Source of the DNA: Limoniibacter endophyticus
GTDB taxonomy: Bacteria; Pseudomonadota; Alphaproteobacteria; Rhizobiales; Rhizobiaceae
DNA length: 64,000 nt
Assembly: GCF_014652835.1 (NCBI RefSeq)
Contig: NZ_BMZO01000003.1
Location: forward strand, 334,076 to 398,075
Direction of reading: 5' to 3'
Made by a program: the position numbers and the translations under genes
Shown here: positions 36,672-45,721 of the stretch, piece after piece
Position numbering within the stretch: position 1 is the stretch's first letter
Layout: the number at the start of each line of letters is the position of its first letter
Notes under the pieces: generated by a model
What the model was told of the DNA's origin: nothing
The model's input: the letters and a program-made list of their open reading frames with translations, nothing else
The model's database searches: none

Positions 36672-37532
36672 ATGGGCATACGTAACCATACAACCATTGC
36701 TTTGGCAGCTGTTGCAACGTTGTCAGTCGCGCTGTCTTCGTTCGCAAGCGACGCACGCGCAGAAGGGGAGCGCCTGAAGGAAATTCTGGATCGGGGTACG
36801 TTGCGCGTCGGCCTGCAAGGGGCCTTCAAGCCCTGGTCGTTCCCGGCTGCGGATGGCGAGTTGCAAGGTATCGAGGTTGATCTGGCTCAGAGTGTTGCTG
36901 ATGCGCTTGGGGTTACGCTGGAGCCAGTGGTCATCACCTCTGCCAATCGTATGCAGTTTTTGCAGCAGAATCGGATCGATCTCATCATCGGCGGCATGTA
37001 CGACACGGCAGAACGGCGCAAAGCCATCGGCATCATCGAGCCGGCGTACTGGACATCCGGCCCGGCCTTGCTGGCAAAGAAGGGCGTTATCAAGAGCTGG
37101 GAAGACATTGCCGACAAGCCGGTGTGCGGCAAGCAGGGCAATTATTACAATCAGCAGATCGAGCGGGAGCTTAAAGCCAAGCTGACTGCGTTCACTGGAA
37201 ATTCGGAAGGCAAGGAAGCATTGCGTGCCGGCCGTTGCATCGCGTGGGTCTATGATGATGTGAGCATCATGGCCGATCTTGAATCGCCTGAGTGGCAGGA
37301 TTACGAAATGCCGGTCGAGGTACTTTATAACAACCCTTGGGCGGCGGCTGTTCCCATCGAAGAACTCGACAAGGGATGGGGCGCTTTCATGGCAGGTATG
37401 GCCTATCGCTGGCAGGCCGATGGAAAGCTCATTGAGCTGGCCAAGAAATGGAAGGTCGAGCCTTCCGCATGGTTCACCGAGCAAAATCAGAAATTCCACT
37501 GGGACACTGCCTATCTGGAACCGAAACAATAA
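36672..37532 (+). CDS. Amino-acid ABC transporter substrate-binding protein
   Basis: A family-3 periplasmic binding protein of 286 residues. The signal peptide ends near residue 30 (ASDARA). Family segments GTLRVGLQGAFKPWSF, GIEVDLAQSVADALGV and RIDLIIGGMYDTAERR are clear. GAGGAG lies upstream of the ATG. It delivers a polar amino acid or related compound to the permease pair downstream; the ligand cannot be read from the sequence. Confidence 0.92.
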   Translation: MGIRNHTTIALAAVATLSVALSSFASDARAEGERLKEILDRGTLRVGLQGAFKPWSFPAADGELQGIEVDLAQSVADALGVTLEPVVITSANRMQFLQQNRIDLIIGGMYDTAERRKAIGIIEPAYWTSGPALLAKKGVIKSWEDIADKPVCGKQGNYYNQQIERELKAKLTAFTGNSEGKEALRAGRCIAWVYDDVSIMADLESPEWQDYEMPVEVLYNNPWAAAVPIEELDKGWGAFMAGMAYRWQADGKLIELAKKWKVEPSAWFTEQNQKFHWDTAYLEPKQ

Positions 37533-37672
37533 GGCTGTATCGTCGCGAAGATCGCATCGGTTTTTGCGCAATATGATGCAGGAAGCACAGACTGGTAGCG
37601 CGTCTTGTGTCTCCAAAAAGGTGCACGGCGCATCGGCCCGCAATTTCTGATCAGGAGCTGCTCGGAGCGATA

Positions 37673-38422
37673 ATGATCGAATCCATGTCAACCTTCTTCC
37701 GCAATCTGAACGAGACTGCGGGCCTGAACTTTATCGTCTTCTATGACGAGTACGAGTTCGACCGCTTTATCGAGGGAGCCTCTCTATCCTTGCAGCTGAT
37801 GGCGCTCTCGATATTGCTGTCTCTCGTTATCGGCATATTGGGGGCATGGGCGCAGACATCGAAAAGCGCGCTCGTTCGCGTCGCCGTTGATGCCTATATC
37901 CAGGCGTTTCGCAACACACCGCCGATGATTCAGCTCCTGTTTTTTTATTTCGGCCTGGGAGCGTTTACCCCGGCCGTGGATATGGGCGGATATTATGAGC
38001 CGGTTATTTCTTCTTTCGGATGGGCGGTGATCGCGCTTGGGATTTTCGGCGGTGCCTTCAATGTCGAGATCTTTCGCGCAGGTCTTGAGGCCGTGCCTGA
38101 GACGACGAAGGAGGCTGCCGAGAGCCTGAGCTTCTCCAACTGGCAAATATATATGTATGTCACGCTGCCGCTGGCCTTTCGCATCAGCCTGCCAGCCTTG
38201 ACGAACAATCTCGTCAGCTTGGCTAAAACCACGTCGCTTGCCTACGTGATCGCAGTTCCTGAAATGACCTATGTCCTTAATCAGGTCTGGTCGGACAATA
38301 TCAACGTCCCTGAAATGATCCTGCTGCTGTTTTTGTTCTACGTGATCGTCGTCAGTCTGCTCGCATCGGTTCTACATGCAATCGAACATCGACTAGCGCT
38401 TCCGGGGTACGGCAATGAGTAA
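37673..38422 (+). CDS. Amino-acid ABC transporter permease 1
   Basis: A 249-residue permease of the His/Glu/Gln/Arg/opine type. Several helices are seen, with the EAA loop near EAAESLSFSNWQIYMYVTLPLAFRISLPALTNN. The start ATG 37673 has GGAG 6 bases upstream; the frame is open 22 codons further. The gene overlaps the next permease by 8 bases, and a 140-base gap separates it from the binding-protein gene. Confidence 0.92.
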   Translation: MIESMSTFFRNLNETAGLNFIVFYDEYEFDRFIEGASLSLQLMALSILLSLVIGILGAWAQTSKSALVRVAVDAYIQAFRNTPPMIQLLFFYFGLGAFTPAVDMGGYYEPVISSFGWAVIALGIFGGAFNVEIFRAGLEAVPETTKEAAESLSFSNWQIYMYVTLPLAFRISLPALTNNLVSLAKTTSLAYVIAVPEMTYVLNQVWSDNINVPEMILLLFLFYVIVVSLLASVLHAIEHRLALPGYGNE

Positions 38423-39245
38423 GAAACCTTACACGATCGATGTTGCGCGCTTCGGCACAGCCAGGATTTCTTCCGTACTCACTTGGCGATATGGAGTTGC
38501 GCTATTTGCCGTGTTTTCAGCCTCGCTATGCGTTTCCTACGCGCAAACATTGGAGGCGGGGGCGCCCACCGCGCTTGAAACGTTGTTTGGGTGGATACCG
38601 TTCATTCTCCGTGGCTTCTCCCTGAATCTCTACATGAGCTTTCTGGCAATGGCGTTGGCGACGATACTGGGGATTTTTTTGGGCCTTATGCAGATCAGCG
38701 TTTTTGGGCCTGTGCGTGTCGTCGCGCGTCTCGTGACGCATCTGTTTCGCAATTCTCCCTGGCTCGTCATTCTGTTCATTGCCATGTACATGATGCCTGA
38801 GAACCTGAGGTTACCGGCCGGGATTGCCGTACCGTTTCCGGGTTGGGCGAAAGCAACCGTTGCCTTCGCTTTGCCGGTGATGGGCAACATCAGTGAGATC
38901 GTTCGCGGCGCGGTGCGGTCCATTCCGACCGGACAGTGGGAATCGGCTGAAAGCCTTGGTTTTACCAGACCTCAGACGCTCTGGAATGTTATTTTACCCC
39001 AGAGTTTCAAACGCGCGATTCCTCCATGGATGAATTGGTATGCGTTGTTGACGCTTTCGACGCCGATGGCCTCGATATTCAGTGTCCGCGAATCTGTCGC
39101 GAACGCGCAGGCAGCAATGGAGGCTTCGGGCGGCAAGCCGGAATTCCTCTTTCCTTTCTACCTGTTTTTGCTCTGCTTATTCTTTGTATACATCTACCCG
39201 ATCGCGTTGCTCACCAGGAAGCTGGAGAAAAAATATGCCATATGA
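38415..39245 (+). CDS. Amino-acid ABC transporter permease 2
   Basis: A 276-residue second permease of the same type, with the EAA loop ESAESLGFTRPQTLWNVILPQSFKRAIPPWMN. It pairs with permease 1. It overlaps both neighbours: 8 bases upstream and 11 bases into the ATPase gene, so the transporter subunits are translationally coupled. Confidence 0.92.
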   Translation: MSKKPYTIDVARFGTARISSVLTWRYGVALFAVFSASLCVSYAQTLEAGAPTALETLFGWIPFILRGFSLNLYMSFLAMALATILGIFLGLMQISVFGPVRVVARLVTHLFRNSPWLVILFIAMYMMPENLRLPAGIAVPFPGWAKATVAFALPVMGNISEIVRGAVRSIPTGQWESAESLGFTRPQTLWNVILPQSFKRAIPPWMNWYALLTLSTPMASIFSVRESVANAQAAMEASGGKPEFLFPFYLFLLCLFFVYIYPIALLTRKLEKKYAI

Positions 39246-40011
39246 AAGTGACGCTCAGAGTGCGCGCCATTCCGGTGCGGCCCGTCCATTGGTCTCTCTT
39301 CGCGATGTTCACAAGGCATATGGAGACCTGGAGGTCATCAAGGGCGTGAGCCTCGATATCCGCAAAGGTGAGGTGATTTGCATCATCGGTCCCTCGGGAT
39401 CGGGGAAGTCCACCCTTATTCGGTGCATCAATGGTTTGAGCCCGATTCAGAAAGGCTCGATCACGGTCGACGGGCAGGAAGTGAATGATCCCAGGCTCGA
39501 CAAGATCGCGTTGCGACGAAAGGTCGGGATCGTCTTCCAGCAGTATAATCTGTTCCCGCACAAGACCGTGCTGCAAAACGTCATGATGGCACCGATCAAG
39601 GTTCTGCGAGAGCCGAAGAAGCTCGTGGAGGAGCGCGCACGTGCGCTGATCGCCAAGGTCAGGTTGGAGGGCAAGGAAAATCAATATCCTGGCCAGCTCT
39701 CAGGCGGGCAGCAGCAACGCGTAGCAATTGCCCGCAGCCTTGCGATGCGGCCGGAGGTGATGCTTTTTGACGAAGTTACTGCGGCGCTTGATCCCGAAAC
39801 CGTGAAGGAAGTGCTGCTGACGATCAAGGAACTGGCATCAGATGGCATGACCTGCGTTCTGGTTACGCATGAAATGGGCTTCGCCCGTGAAGTCGCCGAC
39901 CACATCTATTTCACCGACCAGGGGGTGATCGTTGAACATGCGCCGCCGAAGGAGTTTTTCACCGCAGCAAAGGATCCTCGAACTCAGCAGTTCTTGAGTC
40001 AGATCTTTTAG
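39235..40011 (+). CDS. Amino-acid ABC transporter ATP-binding protein
   Basis: A 258-residue ABC ATPase. Walker [10 protein letters not shown], signature LSGGQQQR, Walker [15 protein letters not shown] and the switch His in LVTHEMGF are all intact. The start ATG 39235 (MPYESD), with GGAG upstream, overlaps the permease by 11 bases; a longer frame inside the permease is spurious. It completes a transporter of the GlnQ/HisP class. Confidence 0.95.
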   Translation: MPYESDAQSARHSGAARPLVSLRDVHKAYGDLEVIKGVSLDIRKGEVICIIGPSGSGKSTLIRCINGLSPIQKGSITVDGQEVNDPRLDKIALRRKVGIVFQQYNLFPHKTVLQNVMMAPIKVLREPKKLVEERARALIAKVRLEGKENQYPGQLSGGQQQRVAIARSLAMRPEVMLFDEVTAALDPETVKEVLLTIKELASDGMTCVLVTHEMGFAREVADHIYFTDQGVIVEHAPPKEFFTAAKDPRTQQFLSQIF

Positions 40012-40093
40012 TCAGACACCGAATTCGTTCAGCGAAAATCCCGCGCAAACGACCGCTTGCGTGAATGGGTTCGCTATTGCCCGAGGGAAAACA

Positions 40094-42139
40094 ATGTACC
40101 AGCAAAAAGCAACTAATGCGAAAGCAGACCCGCTGCTGCAACCGTTGAAGATCAAGCATCTCGAACTTCGCAACCGGATCATGAGCACCAGCCACGCGTG
40201 CGGTCTGGAAGTGGGAGGGATGCCGCTTGAGGCCTATCAGCGTTATCATGAGGAAAAGGCTAGGGGTGGTCTTGCGCTTTCGATGTTCGGCGGGTCTTCA
40301 AATGTCGACCTGGATTCGCCGAATGTGTTTCGCCAGTTGAATGTCGGGACAAACGCAATCATTCCCCATTTTCAGCAATTCGCTGAGAGAATGCACCGCC
40401 ATGGTGCTGCGCTCATGTGTCAGATAACGCATCTTGGGCGCCGCGGGGAAAGCTATGGTGGTGACCGCCTTGCAATGATCGCGCCGTCGCCCATTCGCGA
40501 AACTTTGCATCGTAGCATACCACGCGAGATGGATGAGCACGATATAGACCGCGTTGTCAAAGCGTTCGCCAATGCTGCTTTGCGGTGCAAGGAAGGCGGT
40601 CTCGATGGCATAGAGACACATGCTGGCGGGCACATGATCGGCCAGTTTCTGTCGCCGATCGCGAATCGCCGCACCGATCGTTTCGGTGGTTCCCTTGAAA
40701 ATCGGATGCGCTTTCCGTTGATGGTTCATGAGGCGATCAGAAGGGCCGTCGGTGACGATTTTATCGTGGGCATCCGCATGGCGGTCGACGAGGGACCTGG
40801 TGGGGGGATGAATTTTGAGGAGTCAGTCAAAGTCGCACAGGCCTTGCGCGACATTGGCGGAATCGATTTCTTCAACGCGATTTACGGAATGATGGATACC
40901 ACGCGCGGTCTTGCGGAGGATGCGATGCCGGGCATGGGATCGCCGCTCGCGCCCTGGATCGAACCTGTCGGTCGTTTTCGTCAGGAACTGGACATTCCAG
41001 TTTTTCACGCGGCCCGCATCTCCGACATCGCGTCGGCACGGTTTGCAATACGGGAAGGCAAAGTTGATATGGCCGGGATGACACGCGCGCAGATCGCCGA
41101 TCCATATCTGGCAAGCAAGTTGGCTCAAGGCAAAGAAGAAGAGATCCGGCCATGCGTCGGTGCAACCCATTGCCAATCTCCGCACCGTCCCGCGTGCCTT
41201 CACAATCCCGCTACGGGGCGCGAGACTGTTCTGCCGCATGTTTATTCGAAATCCGGTAATGGCAAACGCAAGGTCGTTATCGTAGGCGGCGGGCCTGCCG
41301 GTCTGGAAGCTGCGAGAATAAGTGCGGAACGGGGACACGAGGTCTCGCTGTTTGAAGCTGCATCCGAGCTCGGCGGTCAACTTCTTCTTGGTGCAAAGGG
41401 ATCGTGGCGCACTGACCTGCTCGGTATAGTTGAATGGCGAGTTGCCGAACTGAACCGACTTGGCGTTACCATGCAAACGAATGCCTATCTCGATGATAGC
41501 GAGATTATGTCTCTGGACCCGGATGTTGTTTTGCTGGCCACTGGTGGCATGCCGCAAATCGATCTTCTTCACGGCGGTGATCTGTGCGCCTCGACCTGGG
41601 ATATTTTGTCCGGGCAGGCAAAGCTATCGGGAGACGTACTGATATTCGATGGAACAGGCCGACACCCCGCACCGCTCGCAGCAGAGAAAGCGGTTGGTGT
41701 GGGTGCCAAAGTTCATTTTGTGACTATCGATGCACAGCTCGGGGAGGAATTGACCTATGCCGAAAAGGTCAGGTGGAAAAAGCTTTTCCTGAAATTCAAC
41801 CTTTATCCGAAGACAGAAACTCGTTTGACGGCCGTTGAGCGTCAAGACAATCGATTGGTTGCAACACTCGTCAACGACATATCGAGGGAGGTGGAAACGC
41901 TCGTGGTGGACCATGTCGTAGTGGAGCAGGGGAGTGTTCCATCCAACGATATCTTCGACGCGCTTCGTTCGCATTCCTCGAATGATGGCGTGACGGATCT
42001 GCGGGCCTTGATTGATGCCAGACCACAGCCGCAACACGATAAAGTGGGGTTCGAATTGCATCGCATCGGTGATGCTCTTGCAAGTAGGAACGTTCATTCG
42101 GCGATGCTGGACGCGATGAGACTATGCAGTTCTCTCTAG
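40094..42139 (+). CDS. Old-Yellow-Enzyme/flavin fusion oxidoreductase, demethylase-like
   Basis: A 681-residue fusion of an FMN barrel of the NADH:flavin oxidoreductase family (about 12-345) and a C-terminal NAD/FAD-binding reductase domain with VVIVGGGPAGLEAA (394-407). Between them CVGATHC-x7-C (Cys354, Cys360, Cys368) followed by LHNPATGRE is the iron-sulfur region. I see only three Cys in a spacing unlike the C-x2-C-x2-C-x12-C of trimethylamine dehydrogenase. It looks most like N-methylproline or dimethylglycine demethylases. The start ATG has GAGGG 7 bases before it. It probably demethylates or oxidises the imported compound. Confidence 0.8.
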   Translation: MYQQKATNAKADPLLQPLKIKHLELRNRIMSTSHACGLEVGGMPLEAYQRYHEEKARGGLALSMFGGSSNVDLDSPNVFRQLNVGTNAIIPHFQQFAERMHRHGAALMCQITHLGRRGESYGGDRLAMIAPSPIRETLHRSIPREMDEHDIDRVVKAFANAALRCKEGGLDGIETHAGGHMIGQFLSPIANRRTDRFGGSLENRMRFPLMVHEAIRRAVGDDFIVGIRMAVDEGPGGGMNFEESVKVAQALRDIGGIDFFNAIYGMMDTTRGLAEDAMPGMGSPLAPWIEPVGRFRQELDIPVFHAARISDIASARFAIREGKVDMAGMTRAQIADPYLASKLAQGKEEEIRPCVGATHCQSPHRPACLHNPATGRETVLPHVYSKSGNGKRKVVIVGGGPAGLEAARISAERGHEVSLFEAASELGGQLLLGAKGSWRTDLLGIVEWRVAELNRLGVTMQTNAYLDDSEIMSLDPDVVLLATGGMPQIDLLHGGDLCASTWDILSGQAKLSGDVLIFDGTGRHPAPLAAEKAVGVGAKVHFVTIDAQLGEELTYAEKVRWKKLFLKFNLYPKTETRLTAVERQDNRLVATLVNDISREVETLVVDHVVVEQGSVPSNDIFDALRSHSSNDGVTDLRALIDARPQPQHDKVGFELHRIGDALASRNVHSAMLDAMRLCSSL

Positions 42140-42156
42140 CGAAGATGCAGCCTGAA

Positions 42157-43452
42157 TCACCGTCCAAACCGGTCGAGCAGTTGATACCAGGCAGCAACTG
42201 TTCGGACGGCTGGCGCGCGCATCGAAAAGAACGGAATGTTTTCCGGTTTTTGGCGCTGCATCAGTGCAAGGTCGGGCTGCTTTCCTTGCAGTATGTCGAT
42301 CGCGTAGCGTCCAAGAAGGCTCGACATGGCAATCCCTGCACCGTTATATCCGAGAGAAAATGCGATATTTTTTTCGATAAGCCCAATTTGCGGGAGGCTG
42401 TCCATCGTCATCGCAACAAGGCCCGACCAGCGACTGGCTACACGATATTCTTTCAGCTGAGGGAAAATATCGCGCATTGCCTGTTCCAGCATCGCGTAGG
42501 CGGCGGGAGAGTCGTTTTTGCCAAAAGCACCTCGACCACCGAAGAGAAGCCGGTTGCTACTGCGCCTGAACCATCTCATCATTCGTCGTGTCTCACTATA
42601 GCTGCGGTCGTTGCGAAGAATCTCCCTGAAAATCGCGCTGGGCAGCGCTTCGGTCGCGATGATAGCGCTCCGGAAGGGGATGACGGTCTTGCGAACAGCT
42701 TCGGTGGCGGAACTGATATCCGAATAGCCGTTCGTCGCGATCAGCACCTGTTTGCACCGGATCGACCCGTCAGTCGTGTGAACGCGCTTTTCACCCCCCT
42801 CATCGGTAAAACGAAGGGCAGGGCTACTTTCATAAATGCTGCCACCATTGGCAAGAACGGCTTTCGCAAGACCCCGGCAATAGCTGAGGGGATGGAATAT
42901 TCCGGCATGAAAATTCAGAATGCCACCAAAGAAGCATGTGCTTCCGGTTTCCTCCGCGACAGCTTTGGCATCGAGTATGGTGAAGCTCGTGTCGCCGAAA
43001 ACCTCCCTGACAATTTTTGCTTCCTCGACCAGAGCGGTAAATGCCGTCTCGTTATGTGCGCATCGAATATTACCAGTTCGCCGCAGGTCGGCCTCCACGA
43101 TACCGAATTGTTCGATGTAATTCTCGACACAACTCATTGCCTCGTGGCCAAGCGCATTCATGCGCTTAGCAACGTTCTTGCCATGGGTTTTCGCTATGTC
43201 GCTTAGCGAGACCCGAAATTTGGTGGACACGACGCCACCGTTTCTTCCCGATGCACCGAAGCCAATTTGCCGTGCCTCCAGAATGGCAGGTTTTAATCCC
43301 AGTTCGATCGCTCTCAGCGCCGCCGACAGACCGGTATATCCGCCACCGATGATGACGACATCTGCTTGGACATTGTCATGCAGCTCTGAGTGGGCCGTTG
43401 CGGGTGTCGCAGTTTCGCGCCAGAGCGATAGAGGTAAGGCTGACTTATGCAC
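42157..43452 (-). CDS. FAD-dependent amine/amino-acid oxidoreductase (DadA/PuuB-like)
   Basis: A 431-residue flavoprotein of the DAO family. The FAD motif VVIIGGGYTGLSAALRA lies near residues 32-48 and is followed by QIGFGASGRNGG, typical of gamma-glutamylputrescine oxidase-like proteins. A GTG start at 43452 is chosen, because AGGAG lies 7 bases upstream; an ATG 26 codons earlier would overlap the HAD gene. It faces the demethylase-like gene tail to tail. It probably oxidises an amine or amino acid, perhaps a product of the demethylase. Confidence 0.8.
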   Translation of the reverse strand: MHKSALPLSLWRETATPATAHSELHDNVQADVVIIGGGYTGLSAALRAIELGLKPAILEARQIGFGASGRNGGVVSTKFRVSLSDIAKTHGKNVAKRMNALGHEAMSCVENYIEQFGIVEADLRRTGNIRCAHNETAFTALVEEAKIVREVFGDTSFTILDAKAVAEETGSTCFFGGILNFHAGIFHPLSYCRGLAKAVLANGGSIYESSPALRFTDEGGEKRVHTTDGSIRCKQVLIATNGYSDISSATEAVRKTVIPFRSAIIATEALPSAIFREILRNDRSYSETRRMMRWFRRSSNRLLFGGRGAFGKNDSPAAYAMLEQAMRDIFPQLKEYRVASRWSGLVAMTMDSLPQIGLIEKNIAFSLGYNGAGIAMSSLLGRYAIDILQGKQPDLALMQRQKPENIPFFSMRAPAVRTVAAWYQLLDRFGR

Positions 43453-43480
43453 GTGCGAACTCCTGGGCTCGTGTCGCTGT

Positions 43481-44185
43481 TCAGCTTTTCTCGGCGTCGA
43501 CGGCGTCGGCAAGCTGGCGCAGGGTGGCAAAGTGGAAATCGGGCCTTGTTACCATCTCCGGGACTGGCGAGCCGCCAAATCCTTTGAGCCCTTGCCGACG
43601 CTCAATCCAGCAAACTTTATACCCGAGTTCTCTGGCGACGCCGATATCATGATACTGGCTCTGGGCGACATGCAGGATCTCGTCCTGTTTGAAACCGAAT
43701 GCAGACTGACGGCCAAGGTTATAGGAAAAGAATCTCGGGTCGGGTTTGGGATATTGGGCATCGTCAGCAGTGACGCTGTCGTGAAACGGATTTCCCAGCT
43801 TGTTGGAATTCGCGCTGAAGCCGACGCGGTCGTAGTTGGTCATTGCAACCAGGCGGAAATGCCTACGCAAACGACGCAGTGCTTCCGCAGAATCCTCGAA
43901 TGCGGGAAAATCGAAAAACTGACTGTGAAAACTGTCTCCTGCGGCATCGTCTTCCGGCAGTCCAAGTGCACGAGCGACATCGAGATAGACGTCACGCATG
44001 ACTTCGCTCGCACGTCCCGGAAATTTTTCCCGCGCCTTCAGATAGGGGCCGAAGATCTGGTCGTCGGTCAGCGCCCTGGCGGCATCGCCGCCAGCCTTGC
44101 GGACACCATCGAGGACGCCCTTTTCGAAGTCGATACACGTCCCGACGATATCAAAGGTCAGGACCTTGAAATTTTCGAACGCCAT
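43481..44185 (-). CDS. Type II haloacid dehalogenase-family protein
   Basis: A 234-residue HAD hydrolase of the L-2-haloacid dehalogenase type. The nucleophile Asp12 lies in FDIVGTCID, and MTNYD, KPDPRFF and a late block complete the HAD set. It is 28 bases upstream of, and probably co-transcribed with, the DadA-like gene. It may not act on haloacids; many family members are phosphatases or act on other substrates. Confidence 0.85.
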   Translation of the reverse strand: MAFENFKVLTFDIVGTCIDFEKGVLDGVRKAGGDAARALTDDQIFGPYLKAREKFPGRASEVMRDVYLDVARALGLPEDDAAGDSFHSQFFDFPAFEDSAEALRRLRRHFRLVAMTNYDRVGFSANSNKLGNPFHDSVTADDAQYPKPDPRFFSYNLGRQSAFGFKQDEILHVAQSQYHDIGVARELGYKVCWIERRQGLKGFGGSPVPEMVTRPDFHFATLRQLADAVDAEKS

Positions 44186-44295
44186 TTAATTTGCCACTCC
44201 CAAGTCAGACAAAAATCAGCAGTGGAACGAGTTGTGGCGAATGACTTTCTCCCCGGCAATTCCCATAATAATCAGCACCGGAGTTACATTTTGTA

Positions 44296-45216
44296 ATGTC
44301 CCACCTCAGGCGCCTGCTTCCCTCGCTTAACACACTGGTCGCATTCGAAGCTGCGGTCCGATGTGGCACGTTTGCCAGGGCTGCTAAAGAGTTGGGTGTG
44401 ACCAGCCCCGCAGTCAGCCGGACCATTGGTCGACTAGAGGCACATGTCGGCATGCAATTGTTCCGGCGGACGCCGACTGGGGCCGAGCTGACCGATGAGG
44501 GGGGACGTCTTTTTACAGAAGTCTCGAAGAGCTTTTCAAATATCGAAAAGGCGCTGGCTGGCCTCACGCAGAAAGCGTCAAAGAAGCGTCGTACCGTGCG
44601 CATGTCGGTTTCGGCGGCTTTCGCTACTCACTGGTTCATGCCGCGCATGAAAGAGTTTCAAGCCGCATTTCCAGACACCGAAATGCAGTTTCAGTTCATC
44701 GCGGGGCCACTTGATTGTCCCGTCAATGATGTCGACATTGCAATGCGCTTCGACCCGCGCGGAGATGAGCGATACTCGATCTATTCGCTGATGCCTGAAA
44801 TCCTGATGCCCGTGCGCGCGCCCGACTTCGAACAGTCGCCACATCAAGGACTTCACCGGCTGATTACTCTGAGCGGGTCGCAATTCCGGTGGGCAGATAT
44901 TGTGTCTTCGAAGATCATCACAGAAACGGCACGCGAGCTTCAGTTTTCGGATTACACGGTCGTCGTGCAGGCCGCGCTCATGGGGCAGGGCAACGCGATA
45001 GGATGGCTGAGCGTCGTTTCGGCATTGCTGGCAAGTGGAGCGCTCGTTCCATCGAATCCGGTCGTTGTGAAAACAGGCAGACGGTGCGATCTGGTGGCCT
45101 ACGCACATTCATCGAGTGACCTGATCAACGAGATATGTGCCTGGATCGGCAAGCAATACCAAGTCGATGTTGATGCAATAAATGCGCGGTATCCGGAACT
45201 GAATATTGATCTATGA
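44296..45216 (+). CDS. LysR-family regulator, GcvA-like
   Basis: A 306-residue LysR regulator of the GcvA group. The DNA-binding part (LNTLVAFEAAVRCGTFARAAKELGVTSPAVSRTIGRLEAHVG) is N-terminal, with the substrate domain at about 95-295. It is divergent from the HAD-oxidoreductase pair, 110 bases apart, and probably controls it. No ribosome site is obvious at the ATG. Confidence 0.9.
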   Translation: MSHLRRLLPSLNTLVAFEAAVRCGTFARAAKELGVTSPAVSRTIGRLEAHVGMQLFRRTPTGAELTDEGGRLFTEVSKSFSNIEKALAGLTQKASKKRRTVRMSVSAAFATHWFMPRMKEFQAAFPDTEMQFQFIAGPLDCPVNDVDIAMRFDPRGDERYSIYSLMPEILMPVRAPDFEQSPHQGLHRLITLSGSQFRWADIVSSKIITETARELQFSDYTVVVQAALMGQGNAIGWLSVVSALLASGALVPSNPVVVKTGRRCDLVAYAHSSSDLINEICAWIGKQYQVDVDAINARYPELNIDL

Positions 45217-45721
45217 GATGGTTCGGCGAGTTCAACGAGGACAGTTCGTCCTGTCCGTCCTGCGGCAATAAGCAGTGCCCTGGTTCATGAGCCTGCCCGA
45301 CGCCTTTGTGATTCTTCCCGTAGCCGATCGAAATGACCGAAACCTGCTGGGACGATATGGTTATTCTGGCTAACGGTTCTGTCAAAGTCGCGTGGGATTT
45401 AGGCCGTGTCGGGAAAATTCTAATACGAGGAGCCCCCTCTCACCGCCCGCGCTTTGGTGACCGATGCAAGAGCGGTTCAAAGGCGAGAACATAGTGATTC
45501 TCCACTGTAGAAGCTCGCTACCGGGAAATGCGAACAAATGCCATGCCATTGCAGGCTGTATGGTCACGTCAGCTTCAGACAGGAATGCATTATCTGTTGC
45601 CTTGCCAGTCCTGCCAGGCCATTGCAGAATTTTATGAGGATTCGCAATTTAGGTGTCCGTGTCTCATTTCGGACGTGGGACCGTGTTTCACAAGTCAGTA
45701 ATTTAAATCAGGGAGAGATGC
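45217..45721. other. 505-base gap between the catabolic module and the polysaccharide locus
   Basis: I see no gene here. Small inverted repeats occur: GGACAG-6-CTGTCC near 45239 and GTCCG/CGGAC near 45655. The open frames (45125-45385 and 45382-45567, both minus; 45538-45945, plus) show no recognisable protein features. The gap may be decayed DNA between two modules or hold the promoter of the next gene. Confidence 0.55.

Noticed and set aside
45125..45385. Minus-strand frame of 86 codons near the LysR end
   Set aside because: It overlaps the end of the GcvA-like gene, lacks a ribosome site and resembles no family.
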